A stretch of DNA of 64,000 nucleotides from an uncultured Aliiroseovarius sp. (lineage in GTDB: Bacteria > Pseudomonadota > Alphaproteobacteria > Rhodobacterales > Rhodobacteraceae), in NCBI RefSeq assembly GCF_947492455.1, contig NZ_CANLNB010000005.1, positions 1 through 64,000 on the forward strand, read 5' to 3'. The notes beneath the pieces are model-generated. The model searched no databases, was not told where the DNA came from, and was given only the letters and a program-made list of their open reading frames with translations. The translations under genes and the position numbers were made by a program. Shown here one piece after another: positions 17,479 to 26,367 of the stretch (position 1 is its first letter; each line of letters opens with the position of its first letter).

Positions 17479-17506
17479 AACGGCATGTCCTGGCTGGGTC
17501 GTCGGG

Positions 17507-18130
17507 TCAGAAATTGGGCGGGGTGATCACCCAGATCACCACGGTCTCGTCCTGCGTCGGATTCCGGTAACGGTGCGGGGTTGCGCTGTCGAAGGCAAAG
17601 CTGTCGCCTTCCTTCAGGTGATACAATTTCTTGCCCACCCAAAGATCCAACGCGCCTCGGATCACCACGCCGGCCTCGTCGCCTTCATGGGAGTATTCGT
17701 TTTCAACACCGCTTCCAGGGGGGAACCGGCAGGACAAAAGTTCGAGCTGTCCGCCTAATCCCGGTGTTAGCAGTTCGTCACGAATGCCATCATCATACTC
17801 GATGGAACGTCGTTCTTCGCGCCGCACGACATGTGCGTCTCTCGATGCATCCACGGTGTTTGAGGTCGGGAAGAACCATCCGATGGAAACACCCAGAGCG
17901 CGGCTGATCTTGAACAGCGCGGTTACCGAGGGCCTGTTCTGGCCTCGTTCTATCTGGCTAATGAAGCCGTTTGAAAGGCCGGTCGCCTGTCCCAACTGGC
18001 CAAGGGTCATCCGTTTCGCCTTGCGCAGCGCTCTTATTTCCTCTCCCAAATGCGGATCGAAACGAGAGGTCTCCACGGTCTCGATATCCAGTGGGGCAGA
18101 GATCACCGTTCCGTCATAGTGATTGGGCAT
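17507..18130 (-). CDS. XRE family regulator with cupin domain
   Basis: The protein has 207 residues. A helix-turn-helix at about 27-85 (MTLGQLGQATGLSNGFISQIERG) and a cupin domain at about 130-205 (HEGDEAGVVIRGALDLWVG, EGDSFAFDSATPHRYRN) give the same layout as the regulator at 8886, but the sequence is clearly different. It lies 28 bases upstream of the OYE-like gene in the same direction, so it probably regulates that gene and itself. The AT-rich stretch at 18147-18190 is the likely promoter. Confidence 0.87.
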   Translation of the reverse strand: MPNHYDGTVISAPLDIETVETSRFDPHLGEEIRALRKAKRMTLGQLGQATGLSNGFISQIERGQNRPSVTALFKISRALGVSIGWFFPTSNTVDASRDAHVVRREERRSIEYDDGIRDELLTPGLGGQLELLSCRFPPGSGVENEYSHEGDEAGVVIRGALDLWVGKKLYHLKEGDSFAFDSATPHRYRNPTQDETVVIWVITPPNF

Positions 18131-18219
18131 TCAGACATCTCGTGAGCTGTAAAAAATAGGATATATTATTTTACTATTATAAATACAGTCAATGGAAACT
18201 TTTTGCGCGACCCATGCTG

Positions 18220-18456
18220 TCAGTAATTCACCTTTCGGACAGACGAGCAGTTGGCGGATTGCGGGGTGGCGTCTTGGCCGACGGATTCGAGGCTGACGTC
18301 GATCACGACAGCGTCATCGGTGAAACAAGCCATATACGCATCGATATCCTGTGCGTTGGTCGCGGTTTGATAGCAATCGTTGGCGGTAGGCAGGTCGTCG
18401 GCGAAGGCCGGGGTGGCGAGGGCCACAAGCCCTGCCAGAAGGACCGTTCTAAACAT
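18220..18456 (-). pseudogene. Truncated exported NTF2/SnoaL-like protein
   Basis: Starting at MFRTVLLAGLVALATPAFA (a signal peptide) at base 18456, the frame follows an NTF2/SnoaL pattern (CYQTATNAQDIDAYMACFTDDA) for about 50 residues. It then diverges into unrelated sequence and stops after 78 codons, against about 130 for a whole domain. An AAGGGAAGA-like ribosome site is present. It is read as a gene that has lost its 3' half. The longer frame in the track (to 18513) adds only untranslated leader. Confidence 0.6.
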
Positions 18457-18526
18457 GGGTCTTCCCTTTCGATATGGTTTACCTCGGGGATGCCGGGGGT
18501 GAAGGCCCGGCATCTACCAGTGCGGT

Positions 18527-19057
18527 TTAGCCATCAAGGCCGATGCGGAAGTGATCGACCACGGTGTCGGCGGCGCGGGTCAAGTCCTTTGGATTGTCGT
18601 AGAAGTCGAACTGCGTCACGTCTTCCAGCCACTGTGCGGTAGCCTCGCCCGCAAAGCCTGTCAGGAAGGTCTGCACACCTTGCGGGATGGCGGCGCTTTC
18701 CGAGTGCACGATGGCCAGCGGCTTGTCCAAACGCTGCGGTTTGTCGGCGGGGTGATAGGTCAGCCAGCTTTCCCAGCCTGCGTTGTTCCACTTGTCGTCA
18801 TATTCCGGGATCGCACCGCGGTCGGCTTCGAAATAGTAGCCGCCGATCGGCATCAGCACGCCCTCGGCACCTTCGGGACCAGCTGCGGGGATGACCTCGC
18901 CACCTTTGGCTTCAGCGGCCTGCGAGACGCTGATCAGACCCGCAACGCCCTCTTCATTTTGCAGCCACGGGGCCACCAGACCAAGGCGTTGGACCAGCGG
19001 GTTGCCAGCCAAGGCGTCCACCATGTAGCCCGCGGATCTTAAGGCAAAGAGCAGCAT
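18527..19057 (-). pseudogene. C-terminal fragment of an alpha/beta hydrolase
   Basis: From about AGYMVDALAGNPLVQRLGLV onward the frame resembles the distal half of an alpha/beta hydrolase, with the late-strand segment KPLAIVHSESAAIPQGV and a final DHFR that may carry the catalytic His. The nucleophile elbow and all N-terminal strands are missing, and the first ten or so codons look like junk read-in. It is therefore a 5'-truncated gene. It lies 70 bases from the broken NTF2-like gene; such pairs are often neighbours in whole form. Confidence 0.6.
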
Positions 19058-19324
19058 TCGTCGAAATGGGCTGAATTCTGCTTTTCGCTACAATCATCAC
19101 GAATGACCGGAATGGGCCGAACGCGAAGTCGTAAACTTGTTGCGGAGCGAGGAACGTGTCGCTGCGCGGGAGGTATTGAAAATGACCATTCCGGCCTCAG
19201 TCATCGGAAGGATGTTGAACTTTGAGCGGAACTAGGGGTGGCGGCAACTCTGGACAGATCTATTTCAACGCATCCGGGCCCAAAGTTTGCCAGTCGCCTC
19301 AGGCGGGGTTCTGAATTCTTGGCC
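19058..19324. other. Non-coding, probably decayed sequence
   Basis: The 267 bases between the hydrolase fragment and the ABC permease gene contain no credible gene. Related words (AATGACCGGAATGGGC and AATGACCATTCCGG) recur about 95 bases apart, one partly inverted. It looks like degraded sequence joined to the truncated genes. Confidence 0.4.
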
Positions 19325-20956
19325 CTAGTCGACGGTCTCTGCCACTGCGAACCGGCGGAAAGCATTTTGCATCAGGACCAACGTCAGAAGCACGATCAAG
19401 GCCAAGGTAATCCAACTGGCCAAGGCTGGCAGGACCAAAGAGGTTCTAAACGTTGTGAACGTGGCAAAACCTACGGCAGCCGATGCTGCAACGGCGACCA
19501 AAATGACAATCGTCTTCGCAATGAACTCGACAAGGGAACGACCAAGAAATTCGAAGTCCGCCCGCCCCATCGGAACGAGTTTTTTCGGAAATAGAAGATG
19601 TATCGTGTTCTCGATTGTGTAGATGAGCACAGTCAGCGGGAGCGCAAAAGCTGCAAAGACCAGTGCACCGGATGTGACGAAACCCTTTTCAAAGACGGTG
19701 ATGCTGACGATCAGGGACAATACGACAACATAGGTCACAAGCACCTGAACCACGAGCTGGCCTGCGCAGATGCGCCACGGGGCGATGGGCAGGGTCTTGT
19801 AGATTTCCATCCTGCTCAGGTCGCCGCGAAAATCGCAAACCAGTGTGCGCGGCAGGATGAACCCGAAAAAGGTGTAAATAACTGTCAAAACGCGCGGGTC
19901 CGATAGGGGTATACCGACCGCCGCAATAAGCGGCCCGGCGCAGGCGGCGATGCCAGTGAACACGGCGACGACCTTCAAAGAGTTGCGGGCAACGTTCAAC
20001 GCCTGTCGCCAAGCAATGGGGCCCAAGCCCCCCCAAGCCGGCGAGAAACGGAATGAGCGCACCTCGGCGCGTTGTGTGGCCCAGTAGGATCCCCCTTGCT
20101 TAACGCGCTCCCATCGGCTGCTCTCGCGGGCGTTATCGCTGAGGGCGCGGTCGGTCGTGCGGGCGTCAAGCACGATTGCCGCGCGCAGCAGAGCAGTGTT
20201 GATGAGAAGCGCAATACAGCCCCAAAAGGCCAGTTGTGACAAGGATGACGACACGAAGAGTTCGGCAAACACAATGTAGGGGATCAGGATGATGGTGCCG
20301 GTCCACGAATACCGAAACGCGGATAATAGATCAAAGAGGCTACGATCGGGCGCCATCCATGCGTAAACTATGCTGGCGGCTGCAGCTGTGATAAGCAGCG
20401 CAATGACGGGATATCGTATCCGCGCGAGCCTGCTGCCTTCCAGCGTCTGAGAGGTCATAACGATGACGGCGCTGTTCAACTGAACGAATGTGATCGTCAG
20501 AAGCGACGCGAAGAAAGCAGACAGGGCCGAGCCTGTTTGCCCCTGCGCAAAAACGGCGATGAGCGCACTGCTTAAGGTGGCCCCGGCAACGTAGGCGCCA
20601 AATTTGTAGATGATCAGGTCGCGGCGACGGAACGGCCCGGTAAAAAGAAAATTGATCTCGGCCGGCGAAAAATGAAATGTCGGCCCCGTCGTCAGTGCGA
20701 CTGTGAGCAGCGACATCGCAAGCATGCTGATCGGCATGAAGGTACTGATCTGCGCGCTTAAAGCTTGCCGATTCAGGGCCGCGTCAGACATCGACACCAT
20801 GTCCGACGAGGAGCTGTTGGTCGCGACGAGCAGCCAAATGATCCCGACAAAAGCAAGAAAGAAAAGCAGGCCACGCAAGCTTGTCAATTGGATTAGGCGC
20901 TGGCGAAAACCGCCGCGCAATCGCAACATAAGAAGACGAAAAAGCGCTTGATCCAT
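19325..20956 (-). CDS. ABC exporter permease subunit
   Basis: The 543-residue protein has a basic N-terminal stretch, a hydrophobic segment (LRGLLFFLAFVGIIWLLVA), and many later membrane segments. The block TGPTFHFSPAEINFLFTGPF resembles the putative ABC exporter family that pairs with a separate ATPase. Its start lies three bases after the stop of the ATPase gene, so the two are cotranscribed. The substrate is unknown. The protein has no linked periplasmic binding protein, which supports export rather than import. Confidence 0.78.
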   Translation of the reverse strand: MDQALFRLLMLRLRGGFRQRLIQLTSLRGLLFFLAFVGIIWLLVATNSSSSDMVSMSDAALNRQALSAQISTFMPISMLAMSLLTVALTTGPTFHFSPAEINFLFTGPFRRRDLIIYKFGAYVAGATLSSALIAVFAQGQTGSALSAFFASLLTITFVQLNSAVIVMTSQTLEGSRLARIRYPVIALLITAAAASIVYAWMAPDRSLFDLLSAFRYSWTGTIILIPYIVFAELFVSSSLSQLAFWGCIALLINTALLRAAIVLDARTTDRALSDNARESSRWERVKQGGSYWATQRAEVRSFRFSPAWGGLGPIAWRQALNVARNSLKVVAVFTGIAACAGPLIAAVGIPLSDPRVLTVIYTFFGFILPRTLVCDFRGDLSRMEIYKTLPIAPWRICAGQLVVQVLVTYVVVLSLIVSITVFEKGFVTSGALVFAAFALPLTVLIYTIENTIHLLFPKKLVPMGRADFEFLGRSLVEFIAKTIVILVAVAASAAVGFATFTTFRTSLVLPALASWITLALIVLLTLVLMQNAFRRFAVAETVD

Positions 20957-20959
20957 AGC

Positions 20960-21715
20960 TCAGGCCTGACCGGTCTCTTTGTTCTGGGTGATTGTGAAAT
21001 ACGCTTCTTCAAGGGCTGAGCTATCCTCGGTCTGGCCGAACTCGCTTGCCACGTTGTCCATCGTGCCAAACAAGCGGCATTCACCAAGGTTCAACACCAT
21101 AATGTGCGTACATAAATCTTCGAACAGGCTCAGAAGATGCGAGCTGATGATGATCGCTGAACCGGCTTGCGCACGTTCGCGGATCGCCTGTTTGATGCCC
21201 CGGATGCCTTGCGGATCAAGCCCCGTCAGCGGCTCATCGAACAGGATAACCTTTGGATCATGCAGGAAGGCGCAGGCGATCGCCACTTTTTGGCGCATGC
21301 CACGAGACAAGTTATGAACAAGCGTATCGCGCTTGTGGGTCAGTTCGAACGACGCAAGAAGCGCTTCGGCACGTTCCTCAAAACCTGTGACTTTGTAGGC
21401 CGCCGCAGTGAAGGCCAGATGCTCCCAGACCGTCATGGTATCAAATAGCCGCGGATCGTCGGGAATATAGCCAAGGTTCTGCTTGGCGGCGATGGGTGCC
21501 TCGGCAATATCATGGCCAGCAATCACGAGCCGTCCCGAGCTGGGCGGGATGATCCCGCACAAGGCACGCAAGGTCGTTGTTTTGCCCGCGCCATTCGGCC
21601 CGAGCAGCCCAAGGATCTGGCCGGGTTCAACCGAAAAGCTCAGGTCCTTCACGGCCGTGAAGCCTTTGTACTGCTTGCTGAAATTTGTGACTGTGATCAT
21701 ATGTTCTTTGGCCAA
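20960..21715 (-). CDS. ABC transporter ATP-binding protein (exporter type)
   Basis: The 251-residue ATPase has Walker A GPNGAGKTTT, the signature NLSRGMRQK, Walker B VILFDEPLTGLD and the switch His in IIISSHLL. The LSRG form of the signature is common in ABC-2 and related exporters. It drives the permease encoded downstream. The 280 bases upstream hold no gene but carry a MerR-like inverted repeat (21755-21773) and a TTGACA-like hexamer on the minus strand around 21818-21823. Confidence 0.9.
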   Translation of the reverse strand: MAKEHMITVTNFSKQYKGFTAVKDLSFSVEPGQILGLLGPNGAGKTTTLRALCGIIPPSSGRLVIAGHDIAEAPIAAKQNLGYIPDDPRLFDTMTVWEHLAFTAAAYKVTGFEERAEALLASFELTHKRDTLVHNLSRGMRQKVAIACAFLHDPKVILFDEPLTGLDPQGIRGIKQAIRERAQAGSAIIISSHLLSLFEDLCTHIMVLNLGECRLFGTMDNVASEFGQTEDSSALEEAYFTITQNKETGQA

Positions 21716-21754
21716 GATTATCCGGCTTACCTGCGGCCGCGCGGTTTGAAGTGG

Positions 21755-21773
21755 ACCTCGACAACACTCAGGT
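21755..21773. promoter_or_regulatory. MerR-type operator-like inverted repeat
   Basis: ACCT and AGGT flank 11 bases, giving a 19-bp site preceded by TTGAAG (21746-21751). MerR/SoxR-family operators have this form, with the repeat filling an overlong promoter spacer. The expected -10 is weak and no merR-type gene is in the window. It lies 40 bases upstream of the ABC ATPase start. Low certainty. Confidence 0.3.
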
Positions 21774-21995
21774 TTGTGGTCTTCTGCACCAGTTCATGGC
21801 AACTCTATGTCCAGGTTGTCAACTGTTCCACCACCTAAACGTAAAAGTGAAAGTATGCGGTTGGCGCACCGTTATATGCGGAAGGTTTCGTCTAATTGCT
21901 CCGCCACCATCATGGGCAGTACGGCCGGACGAGCAGAGAGTGGTTGGATTTAATCTGACGGCGCAACTTGTTGCGCTTGGGGCAGTCCAATTTCG

Positions 21996-23516
21996 TTATT
22001 TTGGCTGCTCCTGCACGCGCAGTACCAAATAGGCTTCGTTTTGGTAGATTTCTTCGGCACAAGTCTGAAGAAGACCCTGTTGTAGTGGCCGTCGAGCAAG
22101 AAGAAAGTCGACGGGCAATTCGCTTAACGCTGCACAGTCGCCCTTAAATACAGACTTTCGCTGCTGCAAGCGTCGATACCATTCGGCAAGATCGGCTGGA
22201 GCAGTGGGTACCCACTTGAAGTTTACATAATATGATGCGGGGGTAAGCCTCTCGAGCGCAGCTGGGAAAGGACGTCCTTCAGTGAAAGCCCGCTCTGGTG
22301 GCTGAAGAAGAACCACAGATTCTGATGATGTGTTCGCGCGCAACCAGTCAAGGACATCGCGCTGTGTTTCGTCCATAGTTGCCTCAATGCGTTGGTCGAT
22401 CGGGCCTGCTGTCGCTGTTTTTGCCATGCTCAGCGTGATGTCTGGCAACACGAACCCCGCAATGATGATCAATGCAGGTACCGAGAGGCGTCGCAAAACG
22501 TCTGTAGGAATGGCGACGGAAATGCGATGCACAATCAAAATGATTGAAAGCAGAAATATAAGCCCGGACGGGCGAAACATGTAGAGTGGCGCAAGAAGGT
22601 GCGTATTGCGATCAATATAGGCGACACCCATGGCAAGAACGATGTAGGCATTAAGCCCTGCGACCCACAGCGAAAACGCCGCTATAGGACGATTGGCATT
22701 TCGCATGAAGAAAATGGTAACGCCTAGAACGGCATGCGAAACAAGGCCAGGCAACCAATCTAATACAAACGTTTTTGCACCCCCAAAAAACGGCGCGACG
22801 TGATGGGGATTTCGGTATTCTGCGTATATCTTGGCAAGGCTGAGGCCGACACCACTTAAGTTCACCTCTGCGCCTAGGCGTTCGAAAGCCAGTAGCGCGA
22901 TAATTGGCGAAATAAGAGCCGTAAATAGTGTTAGGAGCCACAGCGAGGCCCGAAGGTCACGCGTCGAAAGGCTATGTAAGGCGAGCATCGCAAAGCCCCA
23001 AAAGCCCCCAACTAGAAAATGGAATGCTGTGCCTATTGCCGCTGCGACGATTGCGGTGGTCCAGCGGCGGTTCGCCGCCGCGGTGATCGAGAGGATGACA
23101 CAGATATATGCCGGTATCTTGGCCTCGAAGGTTCCAAACAACCACTCGCCTCCAAGCAACGATTGATGACCCACGAAGAGGGCAAGTGCGATCGCAATTG
23201 CGACGTGGGACAAACCAAGAGCTGAGGCGAGAAATGTCAGTGCCATTGCATACAGGCCAATGCTGGCGATTCCGAAGATAATCTTTGTTACCTCGAAACC
23301 CAGTAAATCGATTACTGATCCTATCATCCAGAAGCCTAGGAAGCGCCCATTCGAAGAGTCAAAGGCGGCGTGGTTTGGACCAAATAAGTCTGGACGAACC
23401 GTCCTATAAGACAGGTCGAAATAGTGAATCTCGTTCCCTGACCAGTGTACCGGTAGCATCGGAGCGAGAAGGAGAATTAAGCAGGTCAGAAAGGTCGCTA
23501 CCCTGTTCTCATTCAT
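21996..23516 (-). CDS. Polytopic membrane protein, probable GT-C-like glycan modifier
   Basis: The start at MNENRVATFLTCLILLLAPM (23516) is chosen over 23555 because GGAGG lies before it; 506 residues result. There are about ten hydrophobic segments, a first outside loop with several Asp/Glu and aromatic residues (EIHYFDLSYRTVRPD), and a soluble C-terminal part of about 130 residues. This is the general shape of GT-C glycosyltransferases. It follows gtrB, gtrA and a methyltransferase in one direction, taking the place of the serotype-specific third protein of Gtr cassettes. The exact family is not recognised. Confidence 0.6.
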   Translation of the reverse strand: MNENRVATFLTCLILLLAPMLPVHWSGNEIHYFDLSYRTVRPDLFGPNHAAFDSSNGRFLGFWMIGSVIDLLGFEVTKIIFGIASIGLYAMALTFLASALGLSHVAIAIALALFVGHQSLLGGEWLFGTFEAKIPAYICVILSITAAANRRWTTAIVAAAIGTAFHFLVGGFWGFAMLALHSLSTRDLRASLWLLTLFTALISPIIALLAFERLGAEVNLSGVGLSLAKIYAEYRNPHHVAPFFGGAKTFVLDWLPGLVSHAVLGVTIFFMRNANRPIAAFSLWVAGLNAYIVLAMGVAYIDRNTHLLAPLYMFRPSGLIFLLSIILIVHRISVAIPTDVLRRLSVPALIIIAGFVLPDITLSMAKTATAGPIDQRIEATMDETQRDVLDWLRANTSSESVVLLQPPERAFTEGRPFPAALERLTPASYYVNFKWVPTAPADLAEWYRRLQQRKSVFKGDCAALSELPVDFLLARRPLQQGLLQTCAEEIYQNEAYLVLRVQEQPK

Positions 23517-23585
23517 TGGGTGCCTGCCTCCGGAAAGTGATTTCGTAATACGCATGAGCCGCAGCTTTGGGCGAGCCAGCTTTAG

Positions 23586-24350
23586 TCACCGCGCCTTCAC
23601 ACGTTTCGCGATAATTGCTGCCCGCGCCTGAGCAATCTGTGTGGCCATTTTGATGGGTAACCGCCGAACGACCAACTTTCTTAACTTCCAAGGGATGCTT
23701 GAGACATCGGCGATTGGTGTTGTGTCCTCAACCAATGTGTCAAGGACGGCCATAGGTAGGCGACTCTGACCAGTCGCGTTTGCGTATAAGATCGTGTTGA
23801 AGCGATACCATGGTTCGACATTTTTATTGTCCTTAAGAAGAGGGCGAACAAAGTCGTAAGCTTGGTATCCGTGGCGCTTAAAGAGACCTCGCCAGAACTC
23901 AAGAGGCCTTTCGTTGATGTGGAACTCGCCGCCCTGTCCGGGCACAGCCGCCGAAAACATCACGCAGTCGCTGTGTTTGACAAGGGTTTTGACAAACTCA
24001 TCGGACGCTTGAGGCGCCAGATGTTCGGCCACTTCCAGTGAAACGCAAAGATCAAATTTGCGCTCAAGATCAATCGGCTTAGTTAGATCGCAGGACTTGA
24101 AACAGGATTTGGGAATACTCAACCGATCCCGGTCCACATAATCACCGTCGATGCCGATGACGTCGCCAACCCCATGGCGAGACCACTCCGCGAGCCAAAG
24201 ACCGCGGCCGCAACCGAAATCGACCACGGAACTTGGCTGTAGCTGCGGGATGATACTGCCGATCAGCGCCTCCGCTGAACGTGTCACCCCTGAGTCAATG
24301 TAGTCGAAAAACTCGTTGCTGTAGACATGAGACATCGGGTGATCCTTCAA
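23586..24350 (-). CDS. SAM-dependent methyltransferase
   Basis: The 254-residue protein has the class I SAM-binding motif VVDFGCGRGLWL (about 42-53), an acidic end of strand 2 (GIDGDY) and motif-IV-like FDLCVSLEVAEHL. The C-terminal basic region (RKLVVRRLPIK) is unlike the core. It resembles FkbM/Methyltransf_23-type enzymes that modify sugars or small molecules. It overlaps gtrA by 4 bases, so it belongs to the Gtr-like cassette and may methylate the sugar being added. Substrate not known. Confidence 0.8.
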   Translation of the reverse strand: MKDHPMSHVYSNEFFDYIDSGVTRSAEALIGSIIPQLQPSSVVDFGCGRGLWLAEWSRHGVGDVIGIDGDYVDRDRLSIPKSCFKSCDLTKPIDLERKFDLCVSLEVAEHLAPQASDEFVKTLVKHSDCVMFSAAVPGQGGEFHINERPLEFWRGLFKRHGYQAYDFVRPLLKDNKNVEPWYRFNTILYANATGQSRLPMAVLDTLVEDTTPIADVSSIPWKLRKLVVRRLPIKMATQIAQARAAIIAKRVKAR

Positions 24351-24739
24351 TCGGGGGTAAAGACCCAGAGTTTAAATAGAATGAAATTTGAGATGGGCAA
24401 GGTCACTACGACGACGAAGGCAGTCACAGCCGGAGGCCAGTTCAACAGAGGGCCGAGGCCGCTGCTGATGGCGCTGGCCAAACAGAAGCCGATACCGATC
24501 GTTACCAGAAACCTTCTGGCTTGAGCTGGGTCAGCAGTGTTCTTGCGGAAGGTCCATGTGGCCTGCAACGCATATTGCAGGCCGACTGCGATACAAAATG
24601 CGATCGTATTGGCCATGAACTCGGAAAAACGGGTCTGAATGAGAACAATGAACAGGAAAAAGTAAACAGCCGCCACGACGACCCCTACGATGGCGAACCG
24701 TAGGAATTCTAGGCGGGCTTCTTTAGTTTGTATGCTCAC
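24347..24739 (-). CDS. GtrA family membrane protein (lipid-linked sugar flippase)
   Basis: The 130-residue protein has four hydrophobic segments, beginning LEFLRFAIVGVVVAAVYFFL, with the conserved QYALQATWTFR segment before the third helix. This is the GtrA/DPMS family, thought to flip undecaprenyl-phosphate-linked sugar to the periplasmic face. It overlaps the GT2 gene upstream by 17 bases and the methyltransferase gene by 4, showing tight coupling. Confidence 0.88.
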   Translation of the reverse strand: MSIQTKEARLEFLRFAIVGVVVAAVYFFLFIVLIQTRFSEFMANTIAFCIAVGLQYALQATWTFRKNTADPAQARRFLVTIGIGFCLASAISSGLGPLLNWPPAVTAFVVVVTLPISNFILFKLWVFTPD

Positions 24740-25766
24740 CTAGGACCTCCCGGTCACGCTGCTCGGTCTCGCTCAGTACGGACTGGGGCTCAGAGCCTCG
24801 GACGATCTCTTCTATGATGAAAAGCGGTCGTGCCTTGGACTGCATATAAAGCCTGCCGAGGTATTCGCCTATTACACCGATGGTGAACATTTGAACGCCG
24901 CCCAGCAACAGCACGACGAGTGTGAGTGACGTCCAGCCCGGAACCGTCTCGCCAGCGGCCCAGACCCAGAGCGAACGTACGATGAGCAATAGGGACAATA
25001 CGCCGATGCAGATGCCGAGCCAGGTTGCGATGCGGAGGGGCACGGTCGAAAAGCTTGTAATTGCATCCACCGCGAAACCAAGCATTTTCCGCAGAGGATA
25101 TTTCGTTTCACCCGCGAAACGCTCGTGGCGATCGTACTCCATTGCAGTTTGGGGATAGCCGACCCAGCTGATCATCCCGCGAACGAACCGGTGACGCTCG
25201 GGCATCTCGTTTAGGCGGTCTGCGACCCTGCGGCTAATCAGCCGGAAATCGCCGGTGTCGAGGGGGATGTCGAAGTCGACGAGACCCGACATAACGCGGT
25301 AGAACAGACGCGCCGAGGCCTGCTTGAAGGGGCCCTCGCCCTTGCGTGTCTTGCGCTTGCCATAGACGACGTCATAGCCCTCGTCCATCTTTGACATCAT
25401 CGGGCCCAGAAGTTCGGGGGGGTCTTGAAGATCGGCGTCGAGGACAAAAATGCGTTCGCCCCTTGCCACTGAAAGGCCGGCGGTCAGCGCGAGCTGGTGG
25501 CCATGATTGCGCGACAGGAAAACGGCGACGATGCGCGGATCCTGCTGCTGTGCGTCGCGAAGCAGAGCGCGCGTTCGATCGCTTGAACCATCATCCACGA
25601 GAACAATTTCGAAGTCGTTTCCAGCCACAGCAGCGCAGGCCGCAGTGAGCCGTTTCAGGAGTTCGCCGAATACCTCCTCTTCATTATAGCAAGGAACAAC
25701 AGCTGATAGCTTAGGCGTCCAGTTGTTTGGGCCTTGGCTGTCGATACCTTCATGCAAATTTTCCAA
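24723..25766 (-). CDS. GtrB-like polyprenyl-phosphate glycosyltransferase (GT2)
   Basis: The 347-residue protein has a GT-A domain at about 18-240 (SAVVPCYNEEE, VLVDDGSSDRT, the metal-binding DADLQDPPE) and two C-terminal membrane helices (TWLGICIGVLSLLLIV; LTLVVLLLGGVQMFTIGVIG). It resembles GtrB/DPM1/ArnC enzymes that load a sugar onto undecaprenyl phosphate at the cytoplasmic face. It is the first gene of the cassette. Whether glucose or another sugar is used cannot be told. Confidence 0.88.
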   Translation of the reverse strand: MENLHEGIDSQGPNNWTPKLSAVVPCYNEEEVFGELLKRLTAACAAVAGNDFEIVLVDDGSSDRTRALLRDAQQQDPRIVAVFLSRNHGHQLALTAGLSVARGERIFVLDADLQDPPELLGPMMSKMDEGYDVVYGKRKTRKGEGPFKQASARLFYRVMSGLVDFDIPLDTGDFRLISRRVADRLNEMPERHRFVRGMISWVGYPQTAMEYDRHERFAGETKYPLRKMLGFAVDAITSFSTVPLRIATWLGICIGVLSLLLIVRSLWVWAAGETVPGWTSLTLVVLLLGGVQMFTIGVIGEYLGRLYMQSKARPLFIIEEIVRGSEPQSVLSETEQRDREVLGEHTN

Positions 25767-26005
25767 ACTTGTAGCGCCTCTCTCTGACCTTTCCGGACTC
25801 CGGCAGGAGCCTAAAACCGATTACCAAAAATGTCACTTCTGGAAAATCCACTTTGAGCCATTGGGTAAGGAGTTGCGATAGTCTTACCTCGAAGATCGCG
25901 ATGTGCTTCTTTGCGAAACATTGGGATCGAACTGGCAGGGATTTGCGTCAAGGGCGAAGGTTCTCCGCAAGCCCATACCGAAACCTTACCGTGGTGCCGC
26001 TGAGC

Positions 26006-26365
26006 GGGCTTTTTCAGAAGAAACTAGCTCGAGACGAGCAGAGTGCTGAACTAGCGCCCGCCAGGTCTAATCGCTCGCCTTTTTTACCATTTTTTTCAAT
26101 CAGCCCTGAGGTCATCTGCCTCGCGGTGATGCTCTATGTCCGATTTCCTTGGTCGCTTTGGAATGTGGAAGATCCTTTGTGCGAACGTGGCATCGATACG
26201 AGCCACGAAACAGTGCGGTTCTGGTAAAGCCGGTTTGGTCCAAGGATTGCATCTGAGATCCGAAGAAAACGGCTTTAGAAACTTCGCGCGCTTTCTTGCT
26301 GGCAAGTGGTACTTGGATGGCGTTTTCGTAATAAATTCCGGTGAAAGGCGCTACCTAACGGTAGG
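26006..26365 (+). mobile_element. Left part of a decayed IS6-family element
   Basis: The left end (GGGCTTTTTCAGAAGAAAC) and the pre-gene leader (GTGCTGAACTAGCGCCCGCC) match the copy at 6.9 kb. They are followed by a transposase frame (RSPFLPFFSISPEVICLAVM...ERGIDTSHETVRFW) broken by a TAG at the next codon, then IASEIRRKRL and a degraded stretch ending near INSGERRYL. The rest is missing and the remnant stops about two bases from the narR stop codon. Orientation is the same as the other two copies. Confidence 0.8.
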
Positions 26366-26367
26366 GT

